A stretch of 64,000 nucleotides of DNA from CAZYAK01 sp964403335 (GTDB taxonomy: Bacteria > Patescibacteriota > Gracilibacteria > Peribacterales > Peribacteraceae). The position numbers and the translations under genes are program-made. The DNA is taken from contig CAYOFI010000002.1 in the NCBI GenBank assembly GCA_964403335.1, positions 1 through 64,000 on the forward strand, given 5' to 3'. The stretch's first letter is position 1. Each line of letters opens with the position of its first letter. The notes under the pieces were generated by a model, which saw nothing but the letters and a program-made list of their open reading frames with translations, was not told the DNA's origin and searched no databases. This document shows, piece after piece, positions 15,692 through 24,247 of this stretch.

Positions 15692-17602
15692 TCACTGATC
15701 CTTTTTCCCGTCCTCCTTCACCTCCGCATCCACCACTTTCTCCTCCCCTGAGCCCTTCGCGGCATTCGCGGCTTCCGTCTGCGCTTGGTTCTTCTTCTGC
15801 GCCTCCTCGTAGACGACTTTGCCGATCTCCTGCGCTTCGGTGCCCAGGGCTTCCGTCGCCTTCTTCAATTCCTCTGCCGTCGCCTCTTCTTTCTTCAGAA
15901 GATCTTTCAGTTCGTTGATGCGTTCGTTCACCTTCTTCTTGGTGCCGTCCGGAATTTTTGCGTCATGCTCGCGCATCTGCTTTTCCAAGCTGAAGACCAA
16001 GGCGTCGGCGTCGTTGCGCGCGTCGATCACCTCGCGCTTCTTCTTGTCCTCTTCGGCGTGGAGTTCGGCGTCCTTCTGCATTTTCTCCACTTCCTCTTTG
16101 CTGAGACCCGTCGAGCCTTGAATGGTGATGTGCTGCTCTTTGCCCGTGCCCTTGTCTTTGGCGCGGACGCTCAAGATGCCGTTCGTGTCCAAATCGAAGG
16201 ACACTTCAATCTGCGGCAAACCGCGTGGAGCTGCCAAGATTCCATCGAGGATAAATCGACCGAGAGATTTGTTGTCTTTGGCCAATTCGCGATCGCCTTG
16301 GACGACGTGGATTTCTACGGATGTCTGATTATCCGCGGCCGTCGAGAAGATTTGGCTCTTGCTCGTCGGGATTTTGGAATTGCGTTCGATCAATTTGGTC
16401 GCGACTCCGCCCATGGTTTCGATGCCCATGGAAAGAGGGGTGACGTCCACAAGCACGATGTCTTTGTGAATGTCTCCGCCCATCACGCCCGCCTGGATGG
16501 CGGCGCCGATGGCGACGACTTCGTCCGGGTTCACGCCCTGGTGCGGGTCTTTGCCGAAGAGCTCTTTTACTTTCGCTAGCACAGCAGGCATGCGTGTCAT
16601 TCCTCCCACGAGCACCACTTCGTCGATATCCGACTTCGACAATTTCGCATCTTTCAATGCTGCCTCACATGGACCGACCGTCTTCGCGATCAAATCCGCA
16701 ACGAGTGTTTCCAACTTCGCGCGTGTCAGCTTCAAATTCAAATGTTTTGGACCGGATGCATCCGCGGTGATGAACGGCAGATTGATCTCCGTTTCCGTCG
16801 CAGATGATAGTTCGATCTTCGCTTTCTCTGCAGCCTCCTTCAAACGTTGAATCGCAATCTTGTCCTGACTCAAATCCACGCCCTGATCTTTTTTGAATTC
16901 GGAGAGAATCCACAGAATGATTTCGCTATCAAAGTCATCGCCTCCCAAGTGCGTATCTCCATTGGTCGAAACGACTTCGAACACTCCGTCGCCCAATTCA
17001 AGAACCGAGACGTCAAACGTTCCACCACCCAGGTCGTACACAACGATCTTCTGGCTGTGACCTTTATCGAGACCATACGCGAGTGCTGCGGCTGTGGGCT
17101 CGTTGATGATGCGCACGACTTCCAGTCCCGCGATCTGCCCTGCCTCCTTCGTGGCTTGGCGCTGCGAGTCGTCAAAATACGCCGGCACGGTGATGACCGC
17201 CTTGGTCACGGCCGAACCGAGGAACGCTTCCGCGTCTTTCTTCAGCTTCTGCAGAACTTTTGCGGCCACTTCCTGCGGAAGCATCTCTTTGCCGTCCACG
17301 ACGATTGCCGCTCTCCCCTCTTTGCCTTCTTTCACTTCAAACGGCATGGCGTTCGCCTCCTTTTTGATTTCGGAATACCGGTGCCCGATAAAACGCTTGG
17401 ACGAAAAAATCGTGCGCTTGGGGTTGGTGACGGCTTGGCGCTTGGCTGCCACGCCGACCAGGACTTCGTTATCTTTGAAAGCAACCACGGACGGGGTCGT
17501 CCGGTTGCCTTCCGCGTTGGGGATCACGGTGGGTTCACCGCCTTCAATGACTGCGACGCAGGAGTTGGTGGTGCCGAGGTCGATTCCGATTATTTTGGAC
17601 AT
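15692..17602 (-). CDS. dnaK: molecular chaperone DnaK (Hsp70)
   Basis: 636 aa, full length. It has the N-terminal ATPase signature IGIDLGTTNSCVAV, the second phosphate loop VYDLGGGTFDVS, the adenosine motif VLVGGMTRMP, the interdomain linker region before DVTPLSMGIET, the substrate-binding beta domain and a helical lid with an acidic/Lys tail. It folds proteins and handles stress. grpE and dnaJ are not adjacent, which is unusual. A CIRCE operator overlaps its promoter, so HrcA repression is expected. Confidence 0.98.
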   Translation of the reverse strand: MSKIIGIDLGTTNSCVAVIEGGEPTVIPNAEGNRTTPSVVAFKDNEVLVGVAAKRQAVTNPKRTIFSSKRFIGHRYSEIKKEANAMPFEVKEGKEGRAAIVVDGKEMLPQEVAAKVLQKLKKDAEAFLGSAVTKAVITVPAYFDDSQRQATKEAGQIAGLEVVRIINEPTAAALAYGLDKGHSQKIVVYDLGGGTFDVSVLELGDGVFEVVSTNGDTHLGGDDFDSEIILWILSEFKKDQGVDLSQDKIAIQRLKEAAEKAKIELSSATETEINLPFITADASGPKHLNLKLTRAKLETLVADLIAKTVGPCEAALKDAKLSKSDIDEVVLVGGMTRMPAVLAKVKELFGKDPHQGVNPDEVVAIGAAIQAGVMGGDIHKDIVLVDVTPLSMGIETMGGVATKLIERNSKIPTSKSQIFSTAADNQTSVEIHVVQGDRELAKDNKSLGRFILDGILAAPRGLPQIEVSFDLDTNGILSVRAKDKGTGKEQHITIQGSTGLSKEEVEKMQKDAELHAEEDKKKREVIDARNDADALVFSLEKQMREHDAKIPDGTKKKVNERINELKDLLKKEEATAEELKKATEALGTEAQEIGKVVYEEAQKKNQAQTEAANAAKGSGEEKVVDAEVKEDGKKDQ

Positions 17603-17614
17603 AGGTGAAATGGG

Positions 17615-17641
17615 TTAGCACTCGTTACTTTAGAGTGCCAA
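17615..17641 (-). promoter_or_regulatory. CIRCE operator of dnaK
   Basis: TTAGCACTC-N9-GAGTGCCAA matches the HrcA-binding CIRCE consensus (TTAGCACTC-N9-GAGTGCTAA) with one mismatch. It covers the dnaK -10 and part of the spacer, so a bound repressor would block RNA polymerase. Confidence 0.92.
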
Positions 17642-17655
17642 ATTTCTCTCGTCAA
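17627..17655 (-). promoter_or_regulatory. dnaK promoter
   Basis: On the minus strand TTGACG (17655-17650) and TAAAGT (17632-17627) are 17 nt apart; the transcript would start about 18 nt before the ATG. Confidence 0.6.
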
Positions 17656-18398
17656 TAGTTTCCCGGGGCAGGATCCGGATCTTCCAGAATGGTTCGTGGT
17701 TCGTCATCGTTATCATCCGGAATGGACCAGCAGTTATATATTTTTTGCGATGGCAGAGGCCCGATCTTGTGTCGTGCCAGGAGCAATAATCGGGGTACGG
17801 AGGGAGGCTTCAGAAGTTTTTGCCCACCCTGTTCCATGGAGGCCATTTCCGTCAGCCAAATTTCTTGCGCACAATCAAAAGCCATCGTCGTGCGCAGCCA
17901 CTGATATTTGCAAATGATTGTGGGACATTCCTGTTCCATGACTGCTTGTAATTTGTGGAGACAGATAGCGGTGAAAATCATTTTATAGGCCACTTGTTCT
18001 GGAATTTCCTGATCATCTTCGTCTTTCGCTTCACCGGAGAAACATCGGTCGAGCAATTCTCTTGCCGTGCGAACAACCAAAAAATGCCGCTCTGCAAAAA
18101 TAATGTCCGGTCGCGATGAACGTTCACGTTCATATATCCGCTGAATATCGGTGCGTGTTTCTTCATCCCGGTGCAGCAGTTGCGTCATGTGTGTGTAGAG
18201 TTCTTGTTCATTGCGCGGTGCCCGCGTGAGCGCGACTTGGAGAACTAAACGCAGCGCGAGCGAGGCGGTCAGGAAGCGCAGGCGTTCAACACGCTTGCCG
18301 TGGCTTTCCATGGATTGTGCCAATTTTCCGCGGTGCTCCGCGGCACTTTGGAAAAATCGCGCGTCCAGACTTTTGCCGTATTCTTTCAAGTTATCCAT
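17652..18398 (-). CDS. hypothetical protein, 248 aa
   Basis: No family recognised. The first 190 residues look helical with several Cys (CFSG, CLHK, ECPTIICKYQW, DCAQE); the C-terminal 40 residues are Pro/Asp-rich and probably disordered. No signal or transmembrane segment. It lies 5 bp downstream of the 159-aa gene, so the two probably form an operon, and its end abuts the dnaK promoter. Confidence 0.55.
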   Translation of the reverse strand: MDNLKEYGKSLDARFFQSAAEHRGKLAQSMESHGKRVERLRFLTASLALRLVLQVALTRAPRNEQELYTHMTQLLHRDEETRTDIQRIYERERSSRPDIIFAERHFLVVRTARELLDRCFSGEAKDEDDQEIPEQVAYKMIFTAICLHKLQAVMEQECPTIICKYQWLRTTMAFDCAQEIWLTEMASMEQGGQKLLKPPSVPRLLLLARHKIGPLPSQKIYNCWSIPDDNDDEPRTILEDPDPAPGNY

Positions 18399-18403
18399 AA
18401 AAT

Positions 18404-18883
18404 CTAGAAATCAATATCGTCATCGCTTGGATCATCGTCGCTGCAGGCATCCTCTACTTCGGCTTCCCGCTTCTCCTCGAACTCCTTATCTTCGTCTTCC
18501 AGATCAAAAAATTTGCGAATGCTGTGCCGGCTTGTGCGAACTATCGTGCAGCAAACCTTCTCCGACAGAGGCAGAGTGTCTTCGTGCAGAGGGAATGTTT
18601 GTCTCCAAAATATATGAATGAGTAATTCTGCGTTAGCTTGTTCTGTATACTCCAGCATCGCACCCAATACATCGTCTTCATCATGCAGTGTCAGTGGTGC
18701 CCTCAGGGCGTCTTCGACGGCCGCTCGCACAAATAAAATCGCACACAGCGTTGATCGATAATCTTCTTTGTCGGGTGGTTCCTCCTTAAATTCTCGCTCC
18801 ACTTCAGCGAGTTCCGTATTCAAATCTTCGAGTATATCCCGGCACGGTTGTTCCCATTCTTGGGTGGGAAGTGCGGAAATCAT
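18404..18883 (-). CDS. hypothetical acidic protein, 159 aa
   Basis: No family recognised. It has a helical N-terminal part and a strongly acidic C-terminal 35 residues dominated by Glu and Asp. It is paired with the 248-aa gene immediately downstream. The acidic tail suggests a soluble protein binding a basic partner; this is speculation. Confidence 0.55.
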   Translation of the reverse strand: MISALPTQEWEQPCRDILEDLNTELAEVEREFKEEPPDKEDYRSTLCAILFVRAAVEDALRAPLTLHDEDDVLGAMLEYTEQANAELLIHIFWRQTFPLHEDTLPLSEKVCCTIVRTSRHSIRKFFDLEDEDKEFEEKREAEVEDACSDDDPSDDDIDF

Positions 18884-18960
18884 GCTGAAACAGGGGAAGA
18901 GAGTCGGAATCCTAGCTGCCCTTTTGGCTTCCGCAAGTCTATACTCCCTCCACCCCCACT

Positions 18961-20301
18961 ATGTTCCTAGACGAAGCCATTATCGAAGCCAAAGGCGGCA
19001 GAGGCGGCAACGGCTGCAAAAGCTTCCGGCGGGAGAAGTATATTCCGTACGGCGGTCCCGATGGCGGGGACGGCGGCAAGGGCGGATCCGTGTTCCTGAT
19101 TGCGGATGAAAATACGGACACACTCAGCGACTTTGCCTCGCGCAAAAAGTTTGAGGCGCATAAGGGCGGCAACGGCAAAGGCAAACTGTGCGGCGGGAAA
19201 GACGGCGAAGATGTGTTGTTGCCCGTCCCGCCGGGGACGGTCGTGACGGAAATGCTGAAGAACGCGGACGGCACGGTGACGGAGCGCCACATCGGCGATC
19301 TGTCCCGGCACGGACAAAAAATGCAGGTGGCGCGCGGCGGGCGCGGCGGTTTTGGCAACACGCACTTCAAATCGTCCACGCGCCAGGCGCCGGACTTTGC
19401 GGAATTGGGCGAACCGGGAGAATCGCGCACCGTGCGGTTGGATCTGAAACTCGTCGCGGATGCCGGCATCATCGGGTATCCCAGCGTGGGCAAATCGACC
19501 TTGATCTCCGTCATCTCGTCCGCGAAACCGAAAATCGCCGCGTACGCGTTTACGACGCTCGTCCCCAATTTGGGAGTCGTGAATGTGGGCGGGCGTGACT
19601 TTATCGTGTGTGACGTCCCGGGTCTCATCGAGGGCGCTTCGGAAGGCAAAGGTCTGGGTGATAAATTTTTGCGGCACATTGAGCGCTGCGGAGTGCTCTT
19701 ACACGTGCTCGATATCAGTCATGCGCTCCGCGAAGGCGAAGAGCCGGATGCCCAAGCGTTGATTCATGATTACCAAGCCATCCGCAAAGAGCTGAACGCC
19801 TACTCCCCTCTTTTGGCCGAGAAGCGCGAGCTCGTGATTCTGAACAAATCCGACCTGGTGAACCACGATACGAAGAAACTGGAAAAAGCGCTGAAAAAAG
19901 CCAAAATCACGGTGTGGATGAGCATCTCCTCCGCCACGCTCGACAGCATTGATGAGCTTAAGAAAAAGCTGCTCGCGATTGTGCTGGAGGAACGCAAAGA
20001 GCGCGGGCAATTGGAACAGGAAGAGCAGAAAGAGCGTGAGACCGCCGTGCCGGTTTTGCAGCCGCACTTGGATTCCCATTTGATGGGCGCTTACAAAATC
20101 GAGAAAGTAGGCAATGTCATCCGTATCACGGGCTCACGCATTGAACAGCTGACGGTGATGACGGATTTCTATAACTCCGAAGCCGTCGATCGCTTCCAAG
20201 ATATTTTGGATCGCATCGGGTTGAAGAAGGCGATCCGCAAATTGCGGAAGAACGAGGAAAAGGTGTTTATCGGGAAGATGAGTGTGGAGGAGTATTTGTG
20301 A
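18961..20301 (+). CDS. obgE: Obg family GTPase
   Basis: 446 aa. The N-terminal Gly-rich Obg fold (about 1-157, KGGRGGNG ... PYGGPDGGDGG) is followed by the G domain with G1 GYPSVGKST, G3 DVPGLIEGA and G4 NKSDL, and a C-terminal OCT-type domain ending in VFIGKMSVEEYL. It is a ribosome-associated GTPase involved in 50S maturation and stress signalling. A -10 TATACT at 18940-18945 lies 15 nt upstream of the ATG. Confidence 0.96.
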   Translation: MFLDEAIIEAKGGRGGNGCKSFRREKYIPYGGPDGGDGGKGGSVFLIADENTDTLSDFASRKKFEAHKGGNGKGKLCGGKDGEDVLLPVPPGTVVTEMLKNADGTVTERHIGDLSRHGQKMQVARGGRGGFGNTHFKSSTRQAPDFAELGEPGESRTVRLDLKLVADAGIIGYPSVGKSTLISVISSAKPKIAAYAFTTLVPNLGVVNVGGRDFIVCDVPGLIEGASEGKGLGDKFLRHIERCGVLLHVLDISHALREGEEPDAQALIHDYQAIRKELNAYSPLLAEKRELVILNKSDLVNHDTKKLEKALKKAKITVWMSISSATLDSIDELKKKLLAIVLEERKERGQLEQEEQKERETAVPVLQPHLDSHLMGAYKIEKVGNVIRITGSRIEQLTVMTDFYNSEAVDRFQDILDRIGLKKAIRKLRKNEEKVFIGKMSVEEYL

Positions 20302-20363
20302 GCAGTGCGGCTTCTGGTACTGGATTTTATAAAGAAAGATCGTAAAATGCGTTCGCTGTTCGT

Positions 20364-20439
20364 GGGGCTGTAGCTCAGCTGATAGAGCGCTACATTCGCA
20401 TTGTAGAGGCCAGGGGTTTGAATCCCCTCAGCTCCACCA
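20364..20439 (+). tRNA. tRNA-Ala(CGC)
   Basis: Cloverleaf with acceptor GGGGCTG/CAGCTCC including the G3-U70 wobble that identifies alanine tRNA, anticodon loop TTCGCAT (CGC), T loop TTTGAAT and encoded ACCA end. Confidence 0.95.
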
Positions 20440-20483
20440 ACCTTCGCAGAAAGTTGCCCGCCGTAGCCAGAGCGAAGGCGGGC
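20440..20483 (+). repeat. palindromic element after tRNA-Ala
   Basis: GCCCGCC (20456-20462) and GGCGGGC (20477-20483) form a 7-bp stem with a 14-nt loop directly after the tRNA. The core (cttcgc, ccgtagc, gaaggcgggc) recurs after tRNA-Phe at 23106-23260. Confidence 0.6.
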
Positions 20484-20535
20484 TGATGTCATACAACCAC
20501 AGAATCCTTCTGCTACGGCTGGCGAGCCGTGTTGT

Positions 20536-21369
20536 TCACACATCATCCCGCATCAGGACGCCTACGCAGCAGCGGATGGAGCCGCCCAAACGTTCCAGGC
20601 AGGGCGTAGGAAAATGAATGACCGTGTGTCCTTTTTTGGAGAGCGCATGTGCGACCTGCGTGTCCGCAGTCATGACGGTACGCGGATCAAGCCACAGGAT
20701 GTTCGCGCCAAATTCACTCGAGGACGGCAGAGGCGCGACCGCATGCGGAGCAAGAATACGTTGAATGTTTCGGCATGTTCCCCGGGTGATGACATTCATG
20801 TTCACCCATACTTCTCCGTCGGGCAGGGGCGCGACGGCACAATCCGCGTGCGAAGTGGTGTGGAGCACGTGCTCGGGATACCATCCGCGATCTCTCATCG
20901 ACGCCGCAAATGTCTGTGACGTATCGTCCACGGGCTCTGCGTAGGGGTCATCGTTATCGGGATGGTGATGTTGCCCGATCAGAATTTTTTTGTGAGGAAG
21001 CAAGAGCACGTCCCCGCCGTCGGCGGTCCTGTCGTATTGATCCGGCAAGGAGACCCCCATCCATTGTTCGAGCGTGAGTTTGTAGTGGTCATGATCCTCG
21101 GACGACCGCGCGTTCACATGCGAACGGAACAACTCGTTGCCTGCAACATGCACGGGGTCGCGCGCGAACACAGTCACATGGTAGGGATGGGACGATCGCG
21201 GAAGCTCCAGCACGTCCACCCCAAAGTCGCGCAGCGCCTGAATGATATGCAAATGTTCTTTGGCGATTCCTTCGCGGAACGGGGTGAGGCCGGACACAGA
21301 AACGACCGGATGCATCACCGCCACGCGCAAGCGGCCCCATTCGTTGGTGACATGCGGAACATTCGGCAT
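20536..21369 (-). CDS. amidinotransferase / dimethylarginine dimethylaminohydrolase-like enzyme
   Basis: 277 aa. The guanidino-modifying enzyme superfamily shows FARDPVHVAGNELF near residue 70, GGDVLLL, a catalytic-type His in HTTSHADCAV and a C-terminal GGSIRCC carrying the nucleophilic Cys. Members include arginine deiminase, DDAH and amidinotransferases; the short length favours a DDAH or deiminase-like hydrolase acting on arginine or a derivative. No arginine-pathway gene is nearby. TATACT ends 8 nt before the ATG, again a leaderless arrangement. Confidence 0.78.
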   Translation of the reverse strand: MPNVPHVTNEWGRLRVAVMHPVVSVSGLTPFREGIAKEHLHIIQALRDFGVDVLELPRSSHPYHVTVFARDPVHVAGNELFRSHVNARSSEDHDHYKLTLEQWMGVSLPDQYDRTADGGDVLLLPHKKILIGQHHHPDNDDPYAEPVDDTSQTFAASMRDRGWYPEHVLHTTSHADCAVAPLPDGEVWVNMNVITRGTCRNIQRILAPHAVAPLPSSSEFGANILWLDPRTVMTADTQVAHALSKKGHTVIHFPTPCLERLGGSIRCCVGVLMRDDV

Positions 21370-21377
21370 GGCCCGGC

Positions 21378-21383
21378 AGTATA
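21378..21383 (-). promoter_or_regulatory. -10 element of the amidinotransferase gene
   Basis: TATACT on the minus strand ends 8 nt before the ATG at 21369. Confidence 0.45.
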
Positions 21384-21402
21384 GCCTATACCGGCATCGC
21401 GT

Positions 21403-22680
21403 TCACCGCGTCACCCACCCTTTATTGCGGACGGTACACAGCGCGTTGATGGTTTGGATGTTGGTGACGAACGCGGAAAACAGGGCGAACAAACAGAGAC
21501 CGACAATTTTCCCGGGCGCCTCAAACAGCGCGGGCAAGTTGCGGATGAACGACACGACGACCATCGACGGCAGCACACCGACCAGGAAAAACAGCGGATC
21601 GGAAATGGCCAGAGCGGCGACGATCACTAAAATCCCGATGGCTAAGAGTGGCAGTAACAGTTCCCACAGGAATGTCTGCAGAAAAAGCAGCGGTTTGGTT
21701 TTCCAGGCGTATGTTAAGACGACAATCGCCTCTTGGATGAATCCCCGTCTCCAGCGTTGCTGCTGCTTCAGGAATTTGCGGAGCGTGGACGGCGTGGAGG
21801 TGTAGGCGATGGCTTCGGGGACGAAGACCACGTCGTAGCCGTTTTTGTGCATGAGGTTTGTGAGGTGCCGGTCCTCCGAGTGCGTGCACCGCTCGCCGAA
21901 GAATTCCTGCGTGACGAACGAATGAATGACGCGTTTGAGCGCCGAACTGCGGTACGCCGCAAGCGCGCCGCTGCAGCAGGAAACCTGCCCCAGGACCGAT
22001 TCCGCTTTGCGATGGATGTGCAACGCGGACCAGTAATAGCCGCCGATCATGCGCGTGAGCAGATTTTCTTTTTCGTTCAGGAGCAAGACGTCCCCGCTCG
22101 ATGCCGCAATGTTCGCGTGCTGCAGGGGTTCGACGATCCGTACCAACGCGTCCGGGTTCAGGATGGTGTCGCTGTCCATGGTGACCACGAACGCGCTGTC
22201 TTTGATCAGGTTTTTGACGGCGTAGTGGATGGCCGCGCGCTTGCCGCGGTTGCGGTCGAAAAAGTGCAGCGTCACGCCGTACTTTTTGGCCAGGCGGCGG
22301 AGCGTCGCGTGGATGTTGTTCGTCGACCCGTCATCGATCAGGATGATTTCTTTTTTGCCCTTGGCCAGCACCACGGATGCGACTGCTTTTTGCAGCAGCT
22401 TCGGGTCTTCGTTGTAACAGGGAATGATGACGGAAATTTTCTGTCCGCGGTACGCTTTGTACCGGCGCTTGCGCAGGTCCCCGATCCACAGCAACACGAA
22501 CGTGAACCACGTGGAGCCCAAAGCGGCGGTCAGATAGAACGCGTAGTAGGCGTTCCAGATCGTCTTCCCCTCTCCGGATAAATACAGAGCCGACATCGCG
22601 AACGAAAACAGCACAAATCCCCACAGCATGTGGAAGTACAGTTTTTGCAGACGTGCCGTCGAGGAACGGGAGCGGGGCAT
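21403..22680 (-). CDS. processive family-2 glycosyltransferase, membrane bound
   Basis: 425 aa. Two N-terminal membrane segments precede a GT2 domain with VIIPCYNE, IDDGST, DSD (TMDSDTIL), the acceptor-site SEDRHLT and the processive-enzyme motif QQQRWRRG; two or three C-terminal helices follow. This layout matches hyaluronan synthase, NodC and PgaC type enzymes that polymerise beta-linked sugars and extrude them through the membrane. It probably makes a capsule or surface polysaccharide. A 76-aa membrane protein gene lies immediately upstream in the same operon. Confidence 0.88.
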   Translation of the reverse strand: MPRSRSSTARLQKLYFHMLWGFVLFSFAMSALYLSGEGKTIWNAYYAFYLTAALGSTWFTFVLLWIGDLRKRRYKAYRGQKISVIIPCYNEDPKLLQKAVASVVLAKGKKEIILIDDGSTNNIHATLRRLAKKYGVTLHFFDRNRGKRAAIHYAVKNLIKDSAFVVTMDSDTILNPDALVRIVEPLQHANIAASSGDVLLLNEKENLLTRMIGGYYWSALHIHRKAESVLGQVSCCSGALAAYRSSALKRVIHSFVTQEFFGERCTHSEDRHLTNLMHKNGYDVVFVPEAIAYTSTPSTLRKFLKQQQRWRRGFIQEAIVVLTYAWKTKPLLFLQTFLWELLLPLLAIGILVIVAALAISDPLFFLVGVLPSMVVVSFIRNLPALFEAPGKIVGLCLFALFSAFVTNIQTINALCTVRNKGWVTR

Positions 22681-22683
22681 GAA

Positions 22684-22914
22684 TCAGCTGATGGACGGGC
22701 GGATGAGCAGAAGCAGCATGTCGCGCAGCCGGTCGATGCGATCGTTGACGGGGTCCGGGCGGAGGCGCGGGGTCATGGGAATGGACATCTGGATGACGGA
22801 ATTCTGAAAAAGTGCTGCGGACGCATGTTCCGAAATTCCCTGTATGACGTGTATGGAAAAGATCGTCAAAACGGTGAATATGGTGAGCCATTGGACGCGT
22901 TTTTGCATTTTCAT
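22684..22914 (-). CDS. small membrane or exported protein upstream of the GT2 gene
   Basis: 76 aa with a basic start (MKMQKR), one hydrophobic helix (about 8-26) and a short hydrophilic C-terminal part containing several Arg and Pro. Its stop is 3 bp before the GT2 start codon, so the two are co-transcribed from a TGG-TATAAT promoter. It could be an accessory subunit of the polysaccharide synthase; no family was recognised. Confidence 0.6.
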   Translation of the reverse strand: MKMQKRVQWLTIFTVLTIFSIHVIQGISEHASAALFQNSVIQMSIPMTPRLRPDPVNDRIDRLRDMLLLLIRPSIS

Positions 22915-22936
22915 GTATTTGTGGGTATTTCATATT

Positions 22937-22945
22937 ATTATACCA
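22937..22945 (-). promoter_or_regulatory. extended -10 promoter of the GT2 operon
   Basis: TGG followed by a perfect TATAAT on the minus strand, 22 nt before the ATG at 22914. Confidence 0.7.
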
Positions 22946-23030
22946 TAATTTATGATAATTTGGAAAGGACAAGAGACTTGGTCTTCTCACTCCTACGGCC
23001 TGTTGATACACTTCGTTTGTTCCTAATCGT

Positions 23031-23106
23031 GGCCCTGTAGCTCATCGGTAGAGCGCTGCCCTGAAGAGGCAGGCGTAGTCAGTTCGACTCTGACCGGGGC
23101 CACCAT
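23031..23106 (+). tRNA. tRNA-Phe(GAA), with an unusual 3' end
   Basis: Acceptor GGCCCTG pairs with CGGGGCC, D and T arms are regular, and the anticodon loop CTGAAGA gives GAA with G at position 37. After the acceptor stem the sequence reads C-ACCA rather than a single discriminator plus CCA, so either C73 is the discriminator and CCA is added post-transcriptionally, or one extra C was inserted. Confidence 0.85.
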
Positions 23107-23126
23107 CCTTCGCAACGCGAAGGATG
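23106..23126 (+). repeat. palindrome directly after tRNA-Phe
   Basis: ATCCTTCGC-AAC-GCGAAGGAT is a perfect 9-bp inverted repeat starting on the last base of the tRNA gene. There is no T-tract. Further related pieces (ccgtagc, gcgaaggcgggc, ggctggcaagcc) fill the gap to 23258, in which I see no gene. Confidence 0.65.
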
Positions 23127-23258
23127 CCCACCGTAGCACGTGAGCGCTGTGGAAGTTTTCTTGCACGCAGTCGCGTTGACTACGGATGGCGAGCCATCAC
23201 GTGCGAAGGCGGGCATGCTTCCACAAAGGCTGCGCTAAGGCTGGCAAGCCAACCCCAC

Positions 23259-23564
23259 TCACAACCTACTTTTCACCCACTTCGCCGACGCGTCATACCC
23301 CTGCCAGACGGGGTATGTGATCCAGTCATGGATGAATGCATACACTTTCGTATTCGTTGATTGCACGCTTGCGCAAAAGTTTGGCGAGCAGCGCGCATTG
23401 TTCGGACCGTACTTCACGCATACGGTGTTGTTGGGGCAGGTCTCGCCCAAATAACATGAGCGCACAGCTTGCTTGCACATTAAGTTCCCCAGTCCCAACA
23501 GGGAAAAGCCCATCACCAGTACCACCAAAGCAATCATGAACGCGTAGGAGCGGGGGCTGTCCAT
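23259..23564 (-). CDS. small membrane-anchored Cys-rich protein
   Basis: 101 aa from the ATG at 23564. A hydrophobic helix (about 8-30) is followed by a segment with six Cys in about 35 residues (CKQ, CYLGETC, VCVK, RCSPNFC), probably exported and disulfide bonded. Family unknown. A longer ORF running upstream overlaps the divergent response regulator and is rejected. A disulfide-forming DsbA-like protein is encoded 1 kb away. Confidence 0.6.
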   Translation of the reverse strand: MDSPRSYAFMIALVVLVMGFSLLGLGNLMCKQAVRSCYLGETCPNNTVCVKYGPNNARCSPNFCASVQSTNTKVYAFIHDWITYPVWQGYDASAKWVKSRL

Positions 23565-23621
23565 CGCGCAAAGCGTACTCCTTCTTTTGACGCGTGGAAA
23601 ATCCGGGACTAGAGTCATCCC

Positions 23622-23984
23622 ATGAGCAAGCGCATCCTCCTCGCCGAAGACGAAGCGTTCCTCAAAGAAACCATTCAGTTGGAGCTGGAAGCCAACGGCG
23701 CGGACGTGCAGGCGGTGATGAACGGAGAAGAAGCCATCGAGGCGATCGACGCGCGGCAGCCGGATTTGTTGCTCTTGGATTTGCTCATGCCCAAGAAAGA
23801 CGGGTACGGCGTACTGCAGCACATCCGCGAAAAGGGCTACACGTTTCCGGTCATCATTCTCAGCAATCTCAGCAACGAAATTGACCGCGACAAATGTCTG
23901 GCGCTCGGGGCCAAGGATTACTTTATCAAGAGCGATATGGATGAGGACGAATTATGGCCGAAGATCCTGCAATATCTTTCCTGA
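23622..23984 (+). CDS. single-domain response regulator (receiver only)
   Basis: 120 aa, a complete CheY-like receiver with ED at 9-11, phospho-acceptor Asp53 in LLLDLLMP, Ser81 in the switch position and Lys103. No output domain. It resembles the receiver at 9315-9695 in size and layout. No histidine kinase is present in the window, so its partner must be encoded elsewhere. Confidence 0.88.
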   Translation: MSKRILLAEDEAFLKETIQLELEANGADVQAVMNGEEAIEAIDARQPDLLLLDLLMPKKDGYGVLQHIREKGYTFPVIILSNLSNEIDRDKCLALGAKDYFIKSDMDEDELWPKILQYLS

Positions 23985-24083
23985 GCCGAACGAGAAACCA
24001 AAAAACCAGTACCCAGACATCAGGGAGCCGTGTGACAGATATGTGGGTGATGTACGTCATCAACTGTGTTCCCCCACATTTGT

Positions 24084-24218
24084 ATGATGCATCTTTCACT
24101 GACACATCACGGGCACAAGGTGATCAATTGGGATGAGCCGCTGACGTTTTTGCTCCTGACGGGAGCCGTGCTTATTGCCGCCATCATCGTCGGGTACCTG
24201 GCGAATGCCTTGGCGTGA
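24084..24218 (+). CDS. 44-aa single-pass membrane protein
   Basis: The ORF has a His-rich N-terminus (MMHLSLTHHGHKV), then one long hydrophobic helix covering residues 22-43. An alternative ATG lies at 24087. Its length, placement between genes of the same strand and clear TM segment make it a plausible small protein; no family recognised. Confidence 0.5.
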   Translation: MMHLSLTHHGHKVINWDEPLTFLLLTGAVLIAAIIVGYLANALA

Positions 24219-24247
24219 TGTTTGTATCTCTTTTCCCTCTTTCTTTT

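Noticed and set aside
15785..16579. 264-codon plus-strand ORF inside dnaK
   Set aside because: Antisense shadow of dnaK, a long-known artefact of hsp70 genes.
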